From contig JAUIRK010001050.1 of NCBI GenBank assembly GCA_030549495.1, forward strand, positions 62,001-126,000: DNA of 64,000 nt, in the 5' to 3' direction. Each line of letters opens with the position of its first letter. The stretch's first letter is position 1. The notes beneath the pieces are model-generated. The model ran no database searches. It was not told the DNA's origin and saw only the letters and a list, made by a program, of their open reading frames with translations. Origin of the DNA: Nectonema munidae (Eukaryota > Nematomorpha > Nectonematoida > Nectonematidae). This document shows positions 10,765-22,206 of this stretch, one piece after another. The translations under genes and the position numbers were made by a program.

Positions 10765-13700
10765 GTATTCTCTTTTCATTAAGTAAAAATTATTAATAAT
10801 TTAAACTTTTAACAGAATATTTTAGAAACAAACGTCTTTTGATGAAGGATTTTCCAGTGAAGTGAGTGATAATCTTAACTTTTTCTGTTTGTTATCTTCT
10901 TCTTTTAAATTAAGGGTTTGTGCCGTGTCCCGATGCTTTCGTGCCGAAACAGCTACTAGTACTCATGAGAGAGAATTTTACCGTGTTCATGCTTTCACCA
11001 AAGTAAAGTTGATATCATTCCCTATTTGTTTGTGTGTGCTTATGAATTTGAATTTTATACCTGTATTTCTTGCCTTATTTAATGTTATTTTAGTCAAGGC
11101 TATCTAGCTGGTGGTAAATTTTATACTATACAGAGCCGTACCCAGAATATATTTTTAGAGGCGTTTCAAATGTCCCTATTCAGGTAAAAATTATTCAGGT
11201 ATTGCTATAAATTATCCAGAGAAAATAGTCAAACAGACCACCATATGGGAACAGTAGATCTTGCCGAAAACCAAAAAAAAAATTTGTTGAGAGATTTCCT
11301 CGATAACTAAAGATAGATTTCATTGACAATAATAAAACCAGTTTTCAATATTTTAGGTATTAGGAATCAATTCTTTTGGGCTCATGACAAAATCTTGTCT
11401 AGATTGCCGACGTAATACCGTTGTGTTGGCGAAATCTCGTGTTTCTGTGAATAATTACAAAACTAAAAACTTTCAATATTTTTTCATATTAAATTTATAT
11501 TATGAAATTCTATTGATTGTTGTCATCTTGTTTTGATTTTTGACGAGATCTCGTATTTCTGTTAGCAACTATAATACCTGAAAATTTCAATATTTTTATT
11601 TTTATTCTCCTTATTTTGAAAAAATCTCGTTATAAGGCTTATAAATAAGAATTTTGAATAAATTCTTTTTGGCTCTTGACAAAAACCTATTTTTATTTTC
11701 GACGAAATCTATTGTCTCTGTCGACAACTATAAAAATTAAAATTGTTAATATTCTTTGTATATTAAATTTATATTCTGAATAAACTCGCGTCAAACTGAA
11801 CTAAAAATTATTCATATTAAATTAGTTTTTTTAATTTAAAATTTTATTTAAAATTTATTAAAAAGTAAATTTACATTTATAAAAAATTTGCAGCCTATTA
11901 CAATATAAAATATTTTCTCAGAGTGTATCAACCCTATGCTCCCGATGACTACGACTCTGATTCAAACGATCTATTGTTTTTATTAAATAGAGAAGAAGAA
12001 GAAGAAATATTATTTTGCAATTATATAAAAAAAATAAAATTAGTATTTTTTCTAATTAAATGTTTCTTATTTTAGTGTATCATTCATTTAATATAATTGA
12101 GGGTAAAATCAAAAAGCCAAAACAGGCCGCTAATATGATCCACCTTCATATACATAAAATTTGGTATTAAATGTAAACTAGACAAGAATAAAAGTTTATA
12201 CCAGGGGCGCACATCCTCAAAATTATATGTGGGGGGGCGAAATTTTTTTCTTGCAATTTTCAAAATTAGTGGTCTGAAAATACCACGAGAGACCAAATAT
12301 CCTTTAAAATAGAGTGTATTCAGCGCATACCCTAAAGTCCTAAATTTATAAGACTACATTATATTTTTTTTACAAAATCGGTGAATTTAAATACTATACT
12401 TCCAGCGAAAATATTTTAATTAAATTTGCATATCGAATATAGTGCGCAGAAAAAATGCCCCCGGAAAAAAAGTAGGAAAAAATGCCCCAATTAAAAAGTA
12501 GGAAAAATGCCCCAATTAAAAAGTAGAAAAAAATGCCCCCTGTAAAAATCCCAATTTAAATTAGGAAAAAATGCCCCAACAAAAAATTTCAAAAAATTAT
12601 TAATTAAAATTTTTAAAAAAGATATGTCAAATAAAGATTTTTTGTAAAAAAAAAAGTTAACTTTTCATTTAAAACATTTAAAATTTAATTAAAGTAAACT
12701 AAAAAACTCAGCATACGACAATTTTTTAAATACAAAATTTTTTTTTATAAAACAGCAAATATTTTTGGACTTTGTGTGTATCAGAACACTTTCTAAATAT
12801 AATTTATATTTTAACTGATTTTAAGAACACATTCCCACAAATATGCACCTTTGCTATTGTTTTCAAGAACTTTATAAAGAAAAAACCCTATAGATTAAGA
12901 AATTTTAGGAATTTAGCCTTTCAAAACGGTACCAAATAAAAATATTTATATAATTATAAAAAATCCTGAAAATCAATTAGGGGGCATTTTTTCCTACTTT
13001 TTAATTGAGGGCATTTTTACCTACAACCATCGAATATACACTGGTTTAAAAAAATCCAAAAATGTTAGGGGGTGGAATAGGGTTTATCATTTGAAAAATG
13101 AAGTAGTCTACCAGGCATATTATAGGAATTGATGAAAGGATATTTGATTCATAGAGAAAACAAATAACTGAAGGTTGGATAGTTTTATATCAGTGAATGT
13201 AGTCTAAAGGCAAAGAGTCTACTAGACAACCTGTGATGTTTATATGAAAAAATGTGATTGATTCAGGGGCAAGGGTATAAAACGAAGTTATAATTGTGGA
13301 AACAAAAATAAAACAAAAAATTAAGATCGCATTATTTCATTATACAAGCTACAAAAATCTACAAAAAGTAAAATAACTATTAACATTTTGCAATGATTTG
13401 CCTTTTATAATAACTTTTAAGGAAAAAAAGTCTATCAGAAAAAGTTATAGAGCTTCAACAAAAACTAAAAAATTTTAGTGCATAACTTAAGTTTTTTGAA
13501 AACTAATTTGACGTATCCCCTACAGACTCTATCTATGGGTGGAATGGCAGGTTGGTTGAGATGATGGACATAGCACGGAAGACTCTGGATTCGATTCCTC
13601 ATCGATACAAATTTGTTCATAGTTTGACATAAGCGGTACATCAGTGCCTGGTCAATGAAAATACATCCACTGCACCACTCAAAATTGAAAAATTTGCTAC

Positions 13701-16700
13701 ATAATTAACATAAGAGAGAAAGGAAACAAAATAAACTAATAAAGCAATTTTCACTATTTTAAAATGGAACCGTCTGTTCTCAGAATAATTTCAAAATAAT
13801 AGGAGGCATAAAGAATGAGAGTTTATTTGATATTTTCAAGTTTTTATAAGCAGCAAAAGCCAACGTTTAAGTAGCTAGCCCTTATAATTAAAAAATTATT
13901 TAAATAACGGTCGACAGACATTTCGCCCCCTGACAAATTGTCTCATAGGCTATTAGTATCATCCATCTTTGCTTATTAAATGTGTAAAATTATTAAAAAA
14001 AATTTATATTCTTGTTTATTTTATCTCTATTAAATTATTTCAAATTAATCAATTTATCTCTTAATTTTTTAGAATTGTCCATGAGACAAAATGTCTTATG
14101 AAAATGAAAATAACGGGGCGAATTGTCCATGAAACAAAATGTCTTATGAAAATAATGAGGCGAACTGTCTTATGAAAATAATGGGGCGAAATGTCGAAGG
14201 ACCAAACTAACATAAATCAAAGTATACGAGAAAAGAAAATCATTGCTTTTTTTTTAATATTTCTGTAATTCTGACAGCTGTCATAAATAGATCAAGTACA
14301 TTTTTAACAACTGAAACATTTTGTTTCGATATTATATTTTTATTATAAAATCAACAAATTTTCTTAAAAAAAGTGATTTGATTATGTACAGTGTCACTTC
14401 GAATCGTAAATATCGAATTAGCCATTTTGGTTTTTGGCCGTTTTGGTTTTGGCCGTTTTGGTTTTTGGCCGTTTTGACCAGGCACCCCGATGGTTGCTCG
14501 GTTTTCTCCTTTATATTGCAGGTCCTGCTCCAGGTTTGTTTCAAAATATATTTGAAATGTTTAAGTGAATTTTTCCACCTAAACATTTAAATTGCCACAA
14601 ACAGTAGTTCCGAACGATATCAACGTAATTTTAATTACAAGATATGAGGGATGAATTGATATTTCAAACCGAGGCAAGTTAGTTGGAGCAACTTAACTGG
14701 AACTCTTTTTTTTCATGTGTTATCTCATGATTATTTAGCATGATAGCAACAAAATGTACTTCATAAATTTTTCTAATGAATAACACTCATTAAAATGTTT
14801 TTATGGATGATATAAAAAATATGAGCAAAAGTTTAGGTATACAAGTTGAAAGTTTTGAAACTTTTAAACTTAAAAAAGCAGAAAAATGCGTTTTTAACCT
14901 TTTCAAATCTATAAGTATAAAGAGTAAACACGCCTGTTACCCATTAATGAGAATATAGCTTTGAATGAAAGCTTTCTTTTAAAAATATTTTTTGTTAAAG
15001 GCATTTTGTCATTTTTAGAAAAAGTGATAATAAAACTATTTGTTTGAACGCAAGTCAAATTGATACTTACTATAGATATGGGCAGATGCCCTTGTGGTGG
15101 AAGCATAGTGCCTTGATACAACCGTTAGAGTTTATCTAAAAGATTCAAATCTTTTCATACTGAATTTTTTCTCAATACTCCATATGCACATGTTCAAACT
15201 CGCCAATTACACTTCTTATTTTCTTTTTTATATAAACACATATACGGTTTTTAATGTTTCATACAAATATATCTTCATGCAACCACTTGACACAAAATCA
15301 CACCCATTCTTTTTTATGTATCAATGATATTGCTAAACATATTTTGACAAAGTATACAGTTATATCTTCTATGCATTATATATTCTTCACATCATCCTTT
15401 CACTTCCACAAACGGATTATGACTACACTCTTTCTGTAGATTTTCGCTCTTTTTAAGCATCGATGATTTTTCAAATTTTATTTTACTGTTTTACCTTTTG
15501 GAGATCAGCCTTCCCCATGGACTATTAACTCGTCCCTTTGACTTTTCTCCTATAAAACGAATTGTATTTCTCATTATGCAGGACAAATTTTTTAAACTGT
15601 TTATTAAATCTATTAATAATAAACTTTCTTACTCGATAACTAAAAAATATATAAAGTCATTATATTAGATTTCTTGACTCTAATTTAATCTAGATTTTTC
15701 TTCTATAAATCAACTTACACGAGTTCTTATTAGTTTATTTTTTTCAGGTAGAAATGTTTGGATTAACAGCTAATGAAAGCGGCCTTGAAAGTGAAGATCT
15801 ACTTTCTAAATTTGTTGATTATCAATTTGAGTTCTTCTCTTCCTTGAATCTACATTTAAGGTTCTTTAATAATCACTCTTTTACATAAACTACTGTAACT
15901 TAATTATGGCATTAGTTTGAAGGCCTAGTATTTTTTTTAAAATTCAACCTCGCGAAAATTTTGCGTATGACAAGACTGGCGTTGATTTACTTAAGCCTAG
16001 ATTTTTCATTGTGTTTGTCGTGTCGTTAATGTTTAGTTAAATTTTTTTGTGTTCGATTTTTTTCCAAGATTTTAGATGTTTGACTTCATTTTTTAATATT
16101 TCTGAAAGTCTTTTTAAAACAATATAATGTTATGAAATTCTTTCCTTTAGTTTATATCTCCTCTCTTCAATAGTACATGCAAAGTTTTTGATAATTTCAA
16201 AAATCAGTCTTATTTTTGTAATTTATAAAATATATACAAACTTAGGCAGTTAAGGCTTTTTTAGAGTTGATAGAAGAAATGAAGAAGAGAAGTATTGAAG
16301 TAATATGTGTGCAGGAAACAAGATGGGGAGGTAATGCTGCTAAGGAGATATAAAATTATTTACAGGGGAGGCTCGAACAAAAAGAATGGAGTAGGGATTA
16401 TACTCTCATCTAAGTGGAAGAATAAGGGAATGGAAGTGAAAAGAAAGGGAGATAGATTAATTCGAGTCAAGCTGGTAAACCTTATTTCCGCATACGCACC
16501 ATAGAATCGATACAAGGATGAAGAAAAAAAATTTGATGGTTATTTAGAAGAAATGATTGAGGAAGTAAAAGAAGATGAAGTATTGGTAATTGGAGGTGAT
16601 TTGAATGGCCACGTCGGAGAAAATGGTGATGACTTCAAAGAAATACATGGAGAAAAAGGAATGAAGATGGTGAAAGAATTTTACAAATGGCTGAGAGAAA

Positions 16701-19700
16701 TGAATTAACAGTGTGCAACACAAAATAAAGAAAGAAGATAGAAAATAGGATTTTTTACCAAAGAAATAGACTTTATCTTGGTGAGACCAAAAGGCTCAAC
16801 CACAGATATCAAAAGAAGAAATGTGGGGTAACGTAAGATAAAGAAGAGTTTGATATCAGTGAGTGAAAAAGTCTAGGGACGCAATAAGTCTAGAGCATTC
16901 AAGCAAAAAGAAACATGGTTGTGGAAAGATTTGAGAAAGGTATTAAAAGTGAAAAAAATGGCTTCTAAGAAGTGGTGAAAGACGAACGTGAAGGAAGAAG
17001 ACAAGGAAGCGTAAGAAGAAAAAGCCAAAAGATTTATTGCGATTGCAAAAATCAAGGGACCACAAAACTCTATGATGAATTAAATACAAAGGAAGGAGAA
17101 AATCAGATATATAGAATTGCAAAAGCAAGGCAGAAAGAAGTGGAGGAGATTGGAAATGTCAATGTTATTAAAGATAATAAAGGAAAAATAGTAGAAGGAG
17201 TTAATAAGAGATAGGCAGAATATTTTGAAGAACTCCTGAACAAGGGAAATAGAAAAGGAGAGTTAGATGTAGCCTTGGGGTTGAAGGACCAGAAAAGATA
17301 ATAGATGAAGATGAAGTATTGCAGCAAATCAGAAAGATGAAGAATTATAAAGCACCTGGGCTTACTGAGGTTAGTATTGATATGATTAAAGCAGGAGGAC
17401 ATACAACTTTATCATGGATGGTAGACTTGCTGAAAAGAATTTGGATAAATGAAAAAATACGTGAAGAAAAAAACCAAAGTGCCCACTTGGAAAAAGAAAT
17501 AGACATCGTGCAATGTGGTAGTTATCGTGGAGTAAATTTACTAGAGCATGGACTGAAAGTTCTAGAAAGAATTATAAACAAGCGAATCCGTTCTGTGATA
17601 AAAATAGACCAAATACAGCTTGGATTTATGCCTGGAAAAAGCGCAATAGACGCAATTTTTATCACGAGACAATTAATAGGAAAGAAAATTGAAGTAAATT
17701 CATCACTTTTTTACGGATTTGTGGATTTGGAGAAGGCATATGATACAATTCCTAGGGAAGTAGTTTATTGTTGCTTGCGTAAGAAGGGAGTTTCCGAAAA
17801 ACTGGTGAGATTTATTAAAGAAATGTATAATAACTCAATAACATCTATTAAAATGGCGGAAGGAATGTCGAGGGACCTTGAAGTGAAAATAGGGTTGCAT
17901 CAAGGTTCGGCATTGAGTCCATTGTTGTTTGCGTTGGTTATTGATGACCTCTCAAAACATTTTAGAAAAGAAGAACTTTGAGAGCTTTTATTCGCTAATG
18001 ACAACAATATTAGCAGATAATAACGAAGAAGAATTACAGAAGAGAATCATAAAATGACAAGAGAGTTTAGAGAAATATGGATGGAAGATGAATTCTGAAA
18101 AGACAGAGACAATGGTATGTAGCAAAAGTGAGGATATTGTAACGCATGTGAAAGATAGGTATGAGAATGAGCTGAAGCAGGCAAAAAATTTTAAATACTT
18201 GGAAGCGCAAACTGTGAAAAAGACGTCCAAGCAAGAGTGAATGCCAGCTGGCTGAAATAGAAAGAAGTTAAAGCGATCCTCAGCGATAAAAGAATGCCGA
18301 TGAAACTAAAAATTAAGATTTACACTACAATTGTTCGACCGGTGCTGACTTATGGATGCGAATGCTGGAGCTTAAAGAAAAAAGAAGGAAATTGATGACG
18401 ACAGAAATGAAGATGCTGAGAAAAAGGTTGGGAACAACTTTAAAAGATAAAATAAGAAACGCGGTGTTGAGGTAAGTGTGTTGGCTGTAGCGGAACGTAG
18501 TAAGCTGAGGTGGTACGCGCATGTTTTAAGAGAAAAGAAAGAGGATGTGGTGCGCCAAGCTCTGGAAAAAGAAGCAGAAGCAGACAACGAAACAGATGGG
18601 GGATGGGCTGAAGGAGCGAGTGCAAAAGCTTGGACTAAACGAAGACGACGCACTTAACAGAGAGATGTGGAGACAGCGGATATCTTAGCTACCGACCCCC
18701 CAACTTGGGGATAAGGTGTAAACAAAGAAGAAGAAGATACAAACTCGTTGAATAGTTACTTCTCTCTTTTTTTAAATTATTATTTTTCTTTCCATTCTTT
18801 TTTTAAAATAAGCTGTAAGATCTTTCAGTAAAATTGAAAATTACCACCTCAATATACAAATATTTACTTGTTTATCAGCATTCTTTTTTTGGGCTTAAAT
18901 ATTTTTTAAAGGTTTTCTGAAATATTCCTACTAACTCGTGTGTTTATCTCTAGCGATACTTAATGTCCGCAATCGAATCATGCTCCTTGTCATAATATAC
19001 GTAGACTTTTCGTCGCCTTGGATCTAGTTGAATGGATCATTATTCAGTTACGGCCATTGGCATTTTTTCCCCTCTCTCCACATTTATTTCCAGACATTTC
19101 ATCTATATTATCAGCATTCTTCCTTCAATCTCAGAATAGTTTTTCGTTCACATTATATTTCTCAGATGCTCAACAAGTATTAGAGCGTAGAATTACATAT
19201 GTGAGAGCATCTTTATGAAAACGCCAGAGAAGCTATCGTACTTTTATAATGCTAGACTTGTTGTCTATATCAATTTCTACGGCTGATCTTACAATTCAAA
19301 AATACGTTGAAAATACACTTGATACAGAGAATAGCAACTAAAAGTTTTTTCTTTCATAAGTTTACATGTCGCTAAATGTTGAAATGAAAACATCGCAAAT
19401 AAAGCCCTCTTATAAGGATAATGTATTCTCATATTTCACTTCCAAAAACATCTCTGTGAAGTTATTTGTATTTATAAAACCTCAAATATTATTGTCGTTA
19501 TTTCAATACGGTTATTGGTTAATGGTGTGAAGTTTGGTTCATATCTAAAAGTTGGTCTTTATGTTCCATGTACAAGTCAATGGCCATTTTTGAAGATAAA
19601 ATTAAGGTTCCTCAAAATCGACTTTTACACCGATATATACGAAAATCCTTTTTTTTATTTCACCATTTTTAAATAAACGCAAGAGTCCATTTTTTCTGTC

Positions 19701-20853
19701 ATAGAGAGCATTTCATAAGACAAATTTTTGCTTTTCCTAGCTGTGAGTTAAAATCAGTTAGACTTAAAATTTTTAGAATTTTTATTCTTATAAGTTGAAT
19801 GTTCAATGATTATTATTTTCTATAATAGAACAAAACAAAAGCTCAAATATATAATAAGGTTTTTATTTGATTTATAAATCTGTCCTTTGAAAATTAAAAT
19901 AAACTCCACTAAACAAGTATAAGTTCGATATGTATAACCACCCTCCTCTAAAATTCAGAGCTGATGATCGCTCTTGTCATCAATTCAAAAATTTTACATC
20001 TTAATTGTGAAAGCTGAGTCAAGAAATGAAATGATCTTCTTTGATTTTTAAAATATAATTCATTTAAAATGTGAATAATTTTTTTGGTAGAGTTTCATTA
20101 TCATTGAAAATTTTGATGGACACTTTCTACCAAGGAAATTTATATACTAATTTATTTATTGATATTATTATCCTGTTGGCTTAAATCTGCATAGCAATTT
20201 AATTTTTTAGAATGTATTTTTTAAGCTACCTCTAGTTAATCTCAAAATTTTGGTGAAAAATATAAGCTTTCGAAATATATATATAGTAATATTTATAGAT
20301 AGTAATAATGGTATCTAAGATATAACTATTGATAGCCCCTTCGGTGCTGATTCGATTGAGAATACAACCGTATATTCAAGCTTTACTTTAATTTAGTGAT
20401 GATTTTATTAGACTCCTAGAAATGTCTCCTTTAGAATTAGGCGACCCAGCTTCGAGAAAACTTGATATTGAATGCTGGATGCCTGGAAGAAAACGTTTCG
20501 GTGAGCTATCTAGCGCTTCTAATTGTACTGATTTCCAATCCAGAAGACTCAATATCAAATATATGAATGATAATGGTGAAGAAAAATTTGCCCACACAGT
20601 AAGATCTTTTTCATCATGTTTCTGAATTACATTAAATTTTGATAACTTGTTTTAGATTAATGGTACAGCTTGTGCAATGCCGAGGCTTTTAATATCGCTT
20701 TTAGAGACATTTCAAACGAAAGATGCTTATCAAAATATATTAAATTTGATTCCATTATTTCAAGAATTTCAACCTAGTAAAAGTACAGATGGAAAATCTT
20801 TTAAAAAGTTTAAAATTTTAATTATCAAATCGAAGCCAGAAGAATATTTGTAA
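10080..20853 (+). CDS. SARS2: Mitochondrial seryl-tRNA synthetase, six exons
   Basis: Class II aminoacyl-tRNA synthetase that charges mitochondrial tRNA-Ser with serine in the matrix. Exons 10080-10764, 10816-10861, 10915-11002, 15748-15860, 20412-20598 and 20656-20853 join in frame to 438 residues; every intron is GT-AG. Human SARS2 has 518 aa. Visible parts: a basic, Ser-rich N-terminus suited to mitochondrial import; a shortened helical tRNA-binding arm (about 35-120); motif 1 around RVPTIV (about 179-184); the serine-binding TAE at 222-224; motif 2 FRAE at 252-255 followed by [14 protein letters not shown]; the WMPG and [12 protein letters not shown] blocks; and motif 3 NGTACAMPR with Arg383. 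The match to human SARS2 is clear through the catalytic core. Two introns are 4.7 and 4.6 kb and filled with mobile DNA, while the others are 51-57 nt. The start is the first ATG of an open first exon. The cytosolic enzyme is excluded by the SARS2-type ending and short arm. Confidence 0.93.
10816..10861 (+). CDS. SARS2: SARS2 exon 2 (46 nt microexon)
   Basis: Follows a 51-nt intron (acceptor ttttaacag) and ends at a strong donor gtgagt. Encodes [15 protein letters not shown], which corresponds to human GYFMDHTVAFRDLPV. It is too short to stand out as an open frame and was found only by fitting the gap between the flanking exons. Confidence 0.87.
10915..11002 (+). CDS. SARS2: SARS2 exon 3: motif 2
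   Basis: Encodes [19 protein letters not shown] plus FYRVHAFTK, holding the class II motif 2 arginine (FRAE) that contacts ATP. It starts after ttaag at 10914 and ends in phase 0 before gtaaag at 11003. Confidence 0.9.
11003..12201 (+). other. SARS2 intron 3, proximal part
   Basis: About 1.2 kb of AT-rich intron before the hAT-like insertion. A loosely repeated motif with the core TTTTGACGAAATCTCGT recurs between about 11,380 and 11,720 at uneven spacing. No coding potential or recognisable element was found. Confidence 0.6.
12442..13030. mobile_element. Nested 589-bp TIR element in copy A, 8-bp target duplication
   Basis: Flanked by direct repeats CGAATATA at 12434-12441 and 13031-13038. 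The ends carry inverted copies of AAAAAGTAGGAAAAAATGCC, repeated two to three times on the left side. No coding sequence. An 8-bp duplication suits the hAT superfamily, although the outermost bases are not CAG. Confidence 0.78.
13535..13695 (+). mobile_element. tRNA-derived SINE, copy 2 (inside the hAT-like element)
   Basis: Head GGGTGGAATGGCAGGTTGGT with an A-box-like TGGCAGGTTGG, and B-box variant GGATTCGATTCC 40-50 nt later. The tail catagtttgacataagcggt matches copy 1. It sits at the same place in both transposon copies, so it joined the transposon before they separated. Confidence 0.66.
13905..14206. mobile_element. Nested ~300-bp TIR element in copy A
   Basis: Present in copy A but absent from copy B, where ATTATTTAAA joins directly to CTAACATAAAT. 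Imperfect inverted ends: GGTCGACAGACATTTCGCCC and, on the other side, GGTCCTTCGACATTTCGCCC. Internal repeats of ATGTCTTATGAAAATAATG. The target duplication is ambiguous (about 3 bp). Confidence 0.72.
14306..15747 (+). other. SARS2 intron 3, distal part
   Basis: About 1.4 kb of AT-rich intron. The only structure seen is a short minisatellite at 14,421-14,478, with three to four copies of a 15-16 bp unit GGCCGTTTTGGTTTTT. No coding exon was found. Confidence 0.6.
14421..14478 (+). repeat. 16-bp minisatellite (GGCCGTTTTGGTTTTT)n
   Basis: Three to four near-perfect copies in SARS2 intron 3. The repeat is open in both directions, which explains the short overlapping open frames around it. Confidence 0.85.
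15748..15860 (+). CDS. SARS2: SARS2 exon 4
   Basis: Acceptor tttttttcag at 15747. Begins [12 protein letters not shown] (human VEMFGVTGPG) and ends LNLHL plus a split Arg codon (human LGLHFR). The phase 2 donor AG|gttctt at 15861 is weak but fits the next exon exactly. Confidence 0.86.
15861..16233 (+). other. SARS2 intron 4, before the LINE
   Basis: AT-rich intron sequence with nothing recognisable up to the LINE target duplication. Confidence 0.6.
16243..18736 (+). mobile_element. Decayed RTE-like LINE in SARS2 intron 4
   Basis: Flanked by a perfect 9-bp target duplication ATACAAACT at 16234-16242 and 18737-18745. In order: an AP-endonuclease domain ([12 protein letters not shown] at about 16,300; SAYAP at about 16,490; GGDLNGHVG at about 16,600); a reverse transcriptase (KMKNYKAPG at about 17,335; [47 protein letters not shown] at about 17,720; [20 protein letters not shown] at about 17,900); and the C-terminal part ([20 protein letters not shown] at about 18,320). 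The RT metal site reads LFANDN instead of LFADD. Several frameshifts and stops separate these blocks. The 3' end is a (GAA)n-like tail, as in RTE elements. The 5' end lacks the first part of the endonuclease. The clade is assigned by motif memory. Confidence 0.87.
17319..17981 (+). pseudogene. LINE reverse transcriptase, open segment of 220 codons
   Basis: The longest open piece of the LINE. It covers RT boxes from the fingers to just before the catalytic FADD motif. The A box FVDLEKAYD and the [10 protein letters not shown] block are intact. The frame stops right after [12 protein letters not shown], one codon before the degenerate LLFANDN motif, so no active polymerase is encoded. Confidence 0.88.
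18746..20411 (+). other. SARS2 intron 4, after the LINE
   Basis: About 1.7 kb of AT-rich intron. Open frames here are short and have no recognisable family. A short run of AT dinucleotides lies near 20,275. Confidence 0.55.
20412..20598 (+). CDS. SARS2: SARS2 exon 5: serine and adenylate pocket
   Basis: Encodes [21 protein letters not shown], then [20 protein letters not shown], then FQSRR. This block is nearly identical to human SARS2 ([28 protein letters not shown]). Ends FAHT in phase 0 before gtaaga. It is the strongest single piece of evidence for the gene. Confidence 0.93.
20656..20853 (+). CDS. SARS2: SARS2 exon 6: motif 3 and C-terminus
   Basis: Follows a 57-nt intron (acceptor gttttag). 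[20 protein letters not shown] matches human [20 protein letters not shown] and carries the motif 3 arginine. The lysine-rich tail ends at TAA. The human C-terminal extension is missing. Confidence 0.92.
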   Translation: MNGTACAMPRLLISLLETFQTKDAYQNILNLIPLFQEFQPSKSTDGKSFKKFKILIIKSKPEEYL

Positions 20854-20857
20854 TAAA
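20852..20857 (+). promoter_or_regulatory. Candidate polyadenylation signal overlapping the SARS2 stop
   Basis: AATAAA begins on the second base of the TAA stop codon. A second AATAAA lies at 20976-20981. Either could serve; the first would give a 3' UTR of only a few tens of bases. Confidence 0.45.
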
Positions 20858-22206
20858 TTGTTTTTATAATTAAAATGTTTTCTGTAGATAATTACATAGT
20901 TGTCAACATTAGGAGGGCAAAAATGGGTAGAAAGATAGGTGTGGATGTTGAAACCAACGGCCAAATAATTTAGTTAATAAATTTATGAAAATATGAATTA
21001 TATAAATTTCAATTTTTTGCTCATTAGTAATTATATCAGAAATCTGAATGGTAAATGGAATGAATGCTTTCGGATTATATGCCTACAGACAAAATTCCTA
21101 CGCATTAATTGTCTAATAAAAGACTATAAAAAACCTTTTTCCCTGAGAGTATTTGCTTTTATGGTAATACTGTCTCAGTTTAAACAATGCCTTGTTTTGA
21201 ACTGATAGAATATACTCATATAAATATAGTATAATCTAGGGGCTAACAATAACAACAATGCTAATATAATGTTGATTAACTAATATAGGATATAATTGGA
21301 TCAAGAATTATAGTTAATTATTCATTATAATTTAGATATTATTATAGATATAATATCGATCATCAAAATATGAATTAAATTAGTCAGGAATGCTTGAATT
21401 TGATTTTCAGATATTCTATCACCTACCTTCTTTCTTCCTTAACAAAATATAAAATCTATTATTTTTTTATCAATACTGTTATTCCAGTTTGTTTCCATCT
21501 TAGCAATTTCGTGCACGCTTTTTCCAATGTAAAAATACAGTTTAAAATTTTTATTTGTGTGTGCTTTTCTTAAAACTTTTTTTCTACATTCAAATTAACA
21601 CATATGCATATGAAGGTAAACGCGCCAAATCAAATTATTAAAGTGAAGAAAAAGGTAGTATCAAAAAAGTAAAGTATGAAATGAATTTTAAAAAAGCAGA
21701 AGTCTTACTTAAAAATAAAAAATATATTTTTTTATAATTGGGATGTGTAAATAAAAATGAAACATAATTCAACTAATTATGGTCTTTTCACATATTTTAA
21801 AATTGCTACTAGATTATTTTAAGAATATTAAAATATAAAATTATTGAAAATTGAAAAATAACGAAACTTATTCAAACAAATTCATGACCAATCAATCCTT
21901 TTTGAATATTTTTTACCACATGAGCAAAATAGTTTTGACAATCGTTAGCTAGTTCTTAGAGGTTAGCTACTTCAATTATCTCAGATAAATGAGTTTTTTC
22001 TCCATTTATTTTGCTTATTAAAGTTAAGATTGTTTAAACAAATCATTGGAAATTTTGACACTGAAAAAATTTGTTTTATTATAGATTCCAAATAAAATCT
22101 AAACTTCAAAGAGAAATAAATTCATTTGTGAAATGACTAAAAATTTGAATATAGTCTTTGTAGAATAGCTCTATGTTAGTCACAAATTAATCAAAAATGT
22201 TAAAAA
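20858..22206. other. Spacer between SARS2 and the first satellite array
   Basis: AT-rich and gene-poor. A short frame after an acceptor-like tctgtag at about 20,887 (ending at the TAG near 20,973) is too short to call. Confidence 0.5.

Larger units (their letters stand above)
12202..14305 (+). mobile_element. hAT-like DNA transposon, copy A, in SARS2 intron 3
   Basis: Starts CAGGGGCGCACATCC, a hAT-type end. It is homologous, in opposite orientation, to 22961-24188, whose outer end is CAGGGACGTACATCC; together they define terminal inverted repeats CAGGGRCGYACATCC. The far end of this copy stops about 17 bp short of the terminus. It carries a tRNA-derived SINE and two later insertions. No transposase frame is visible, so it is non-autonomous as seen here. 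Confidence 0.72.

Noticed and set aside
20888-20973. Extra SARS2 3' exon after an acceptor-like tctgtag
   Set aside because: Exon 6 already ends with the family's motif 3 helix and a stop. The frame is about 28 codons with no family resemblance.
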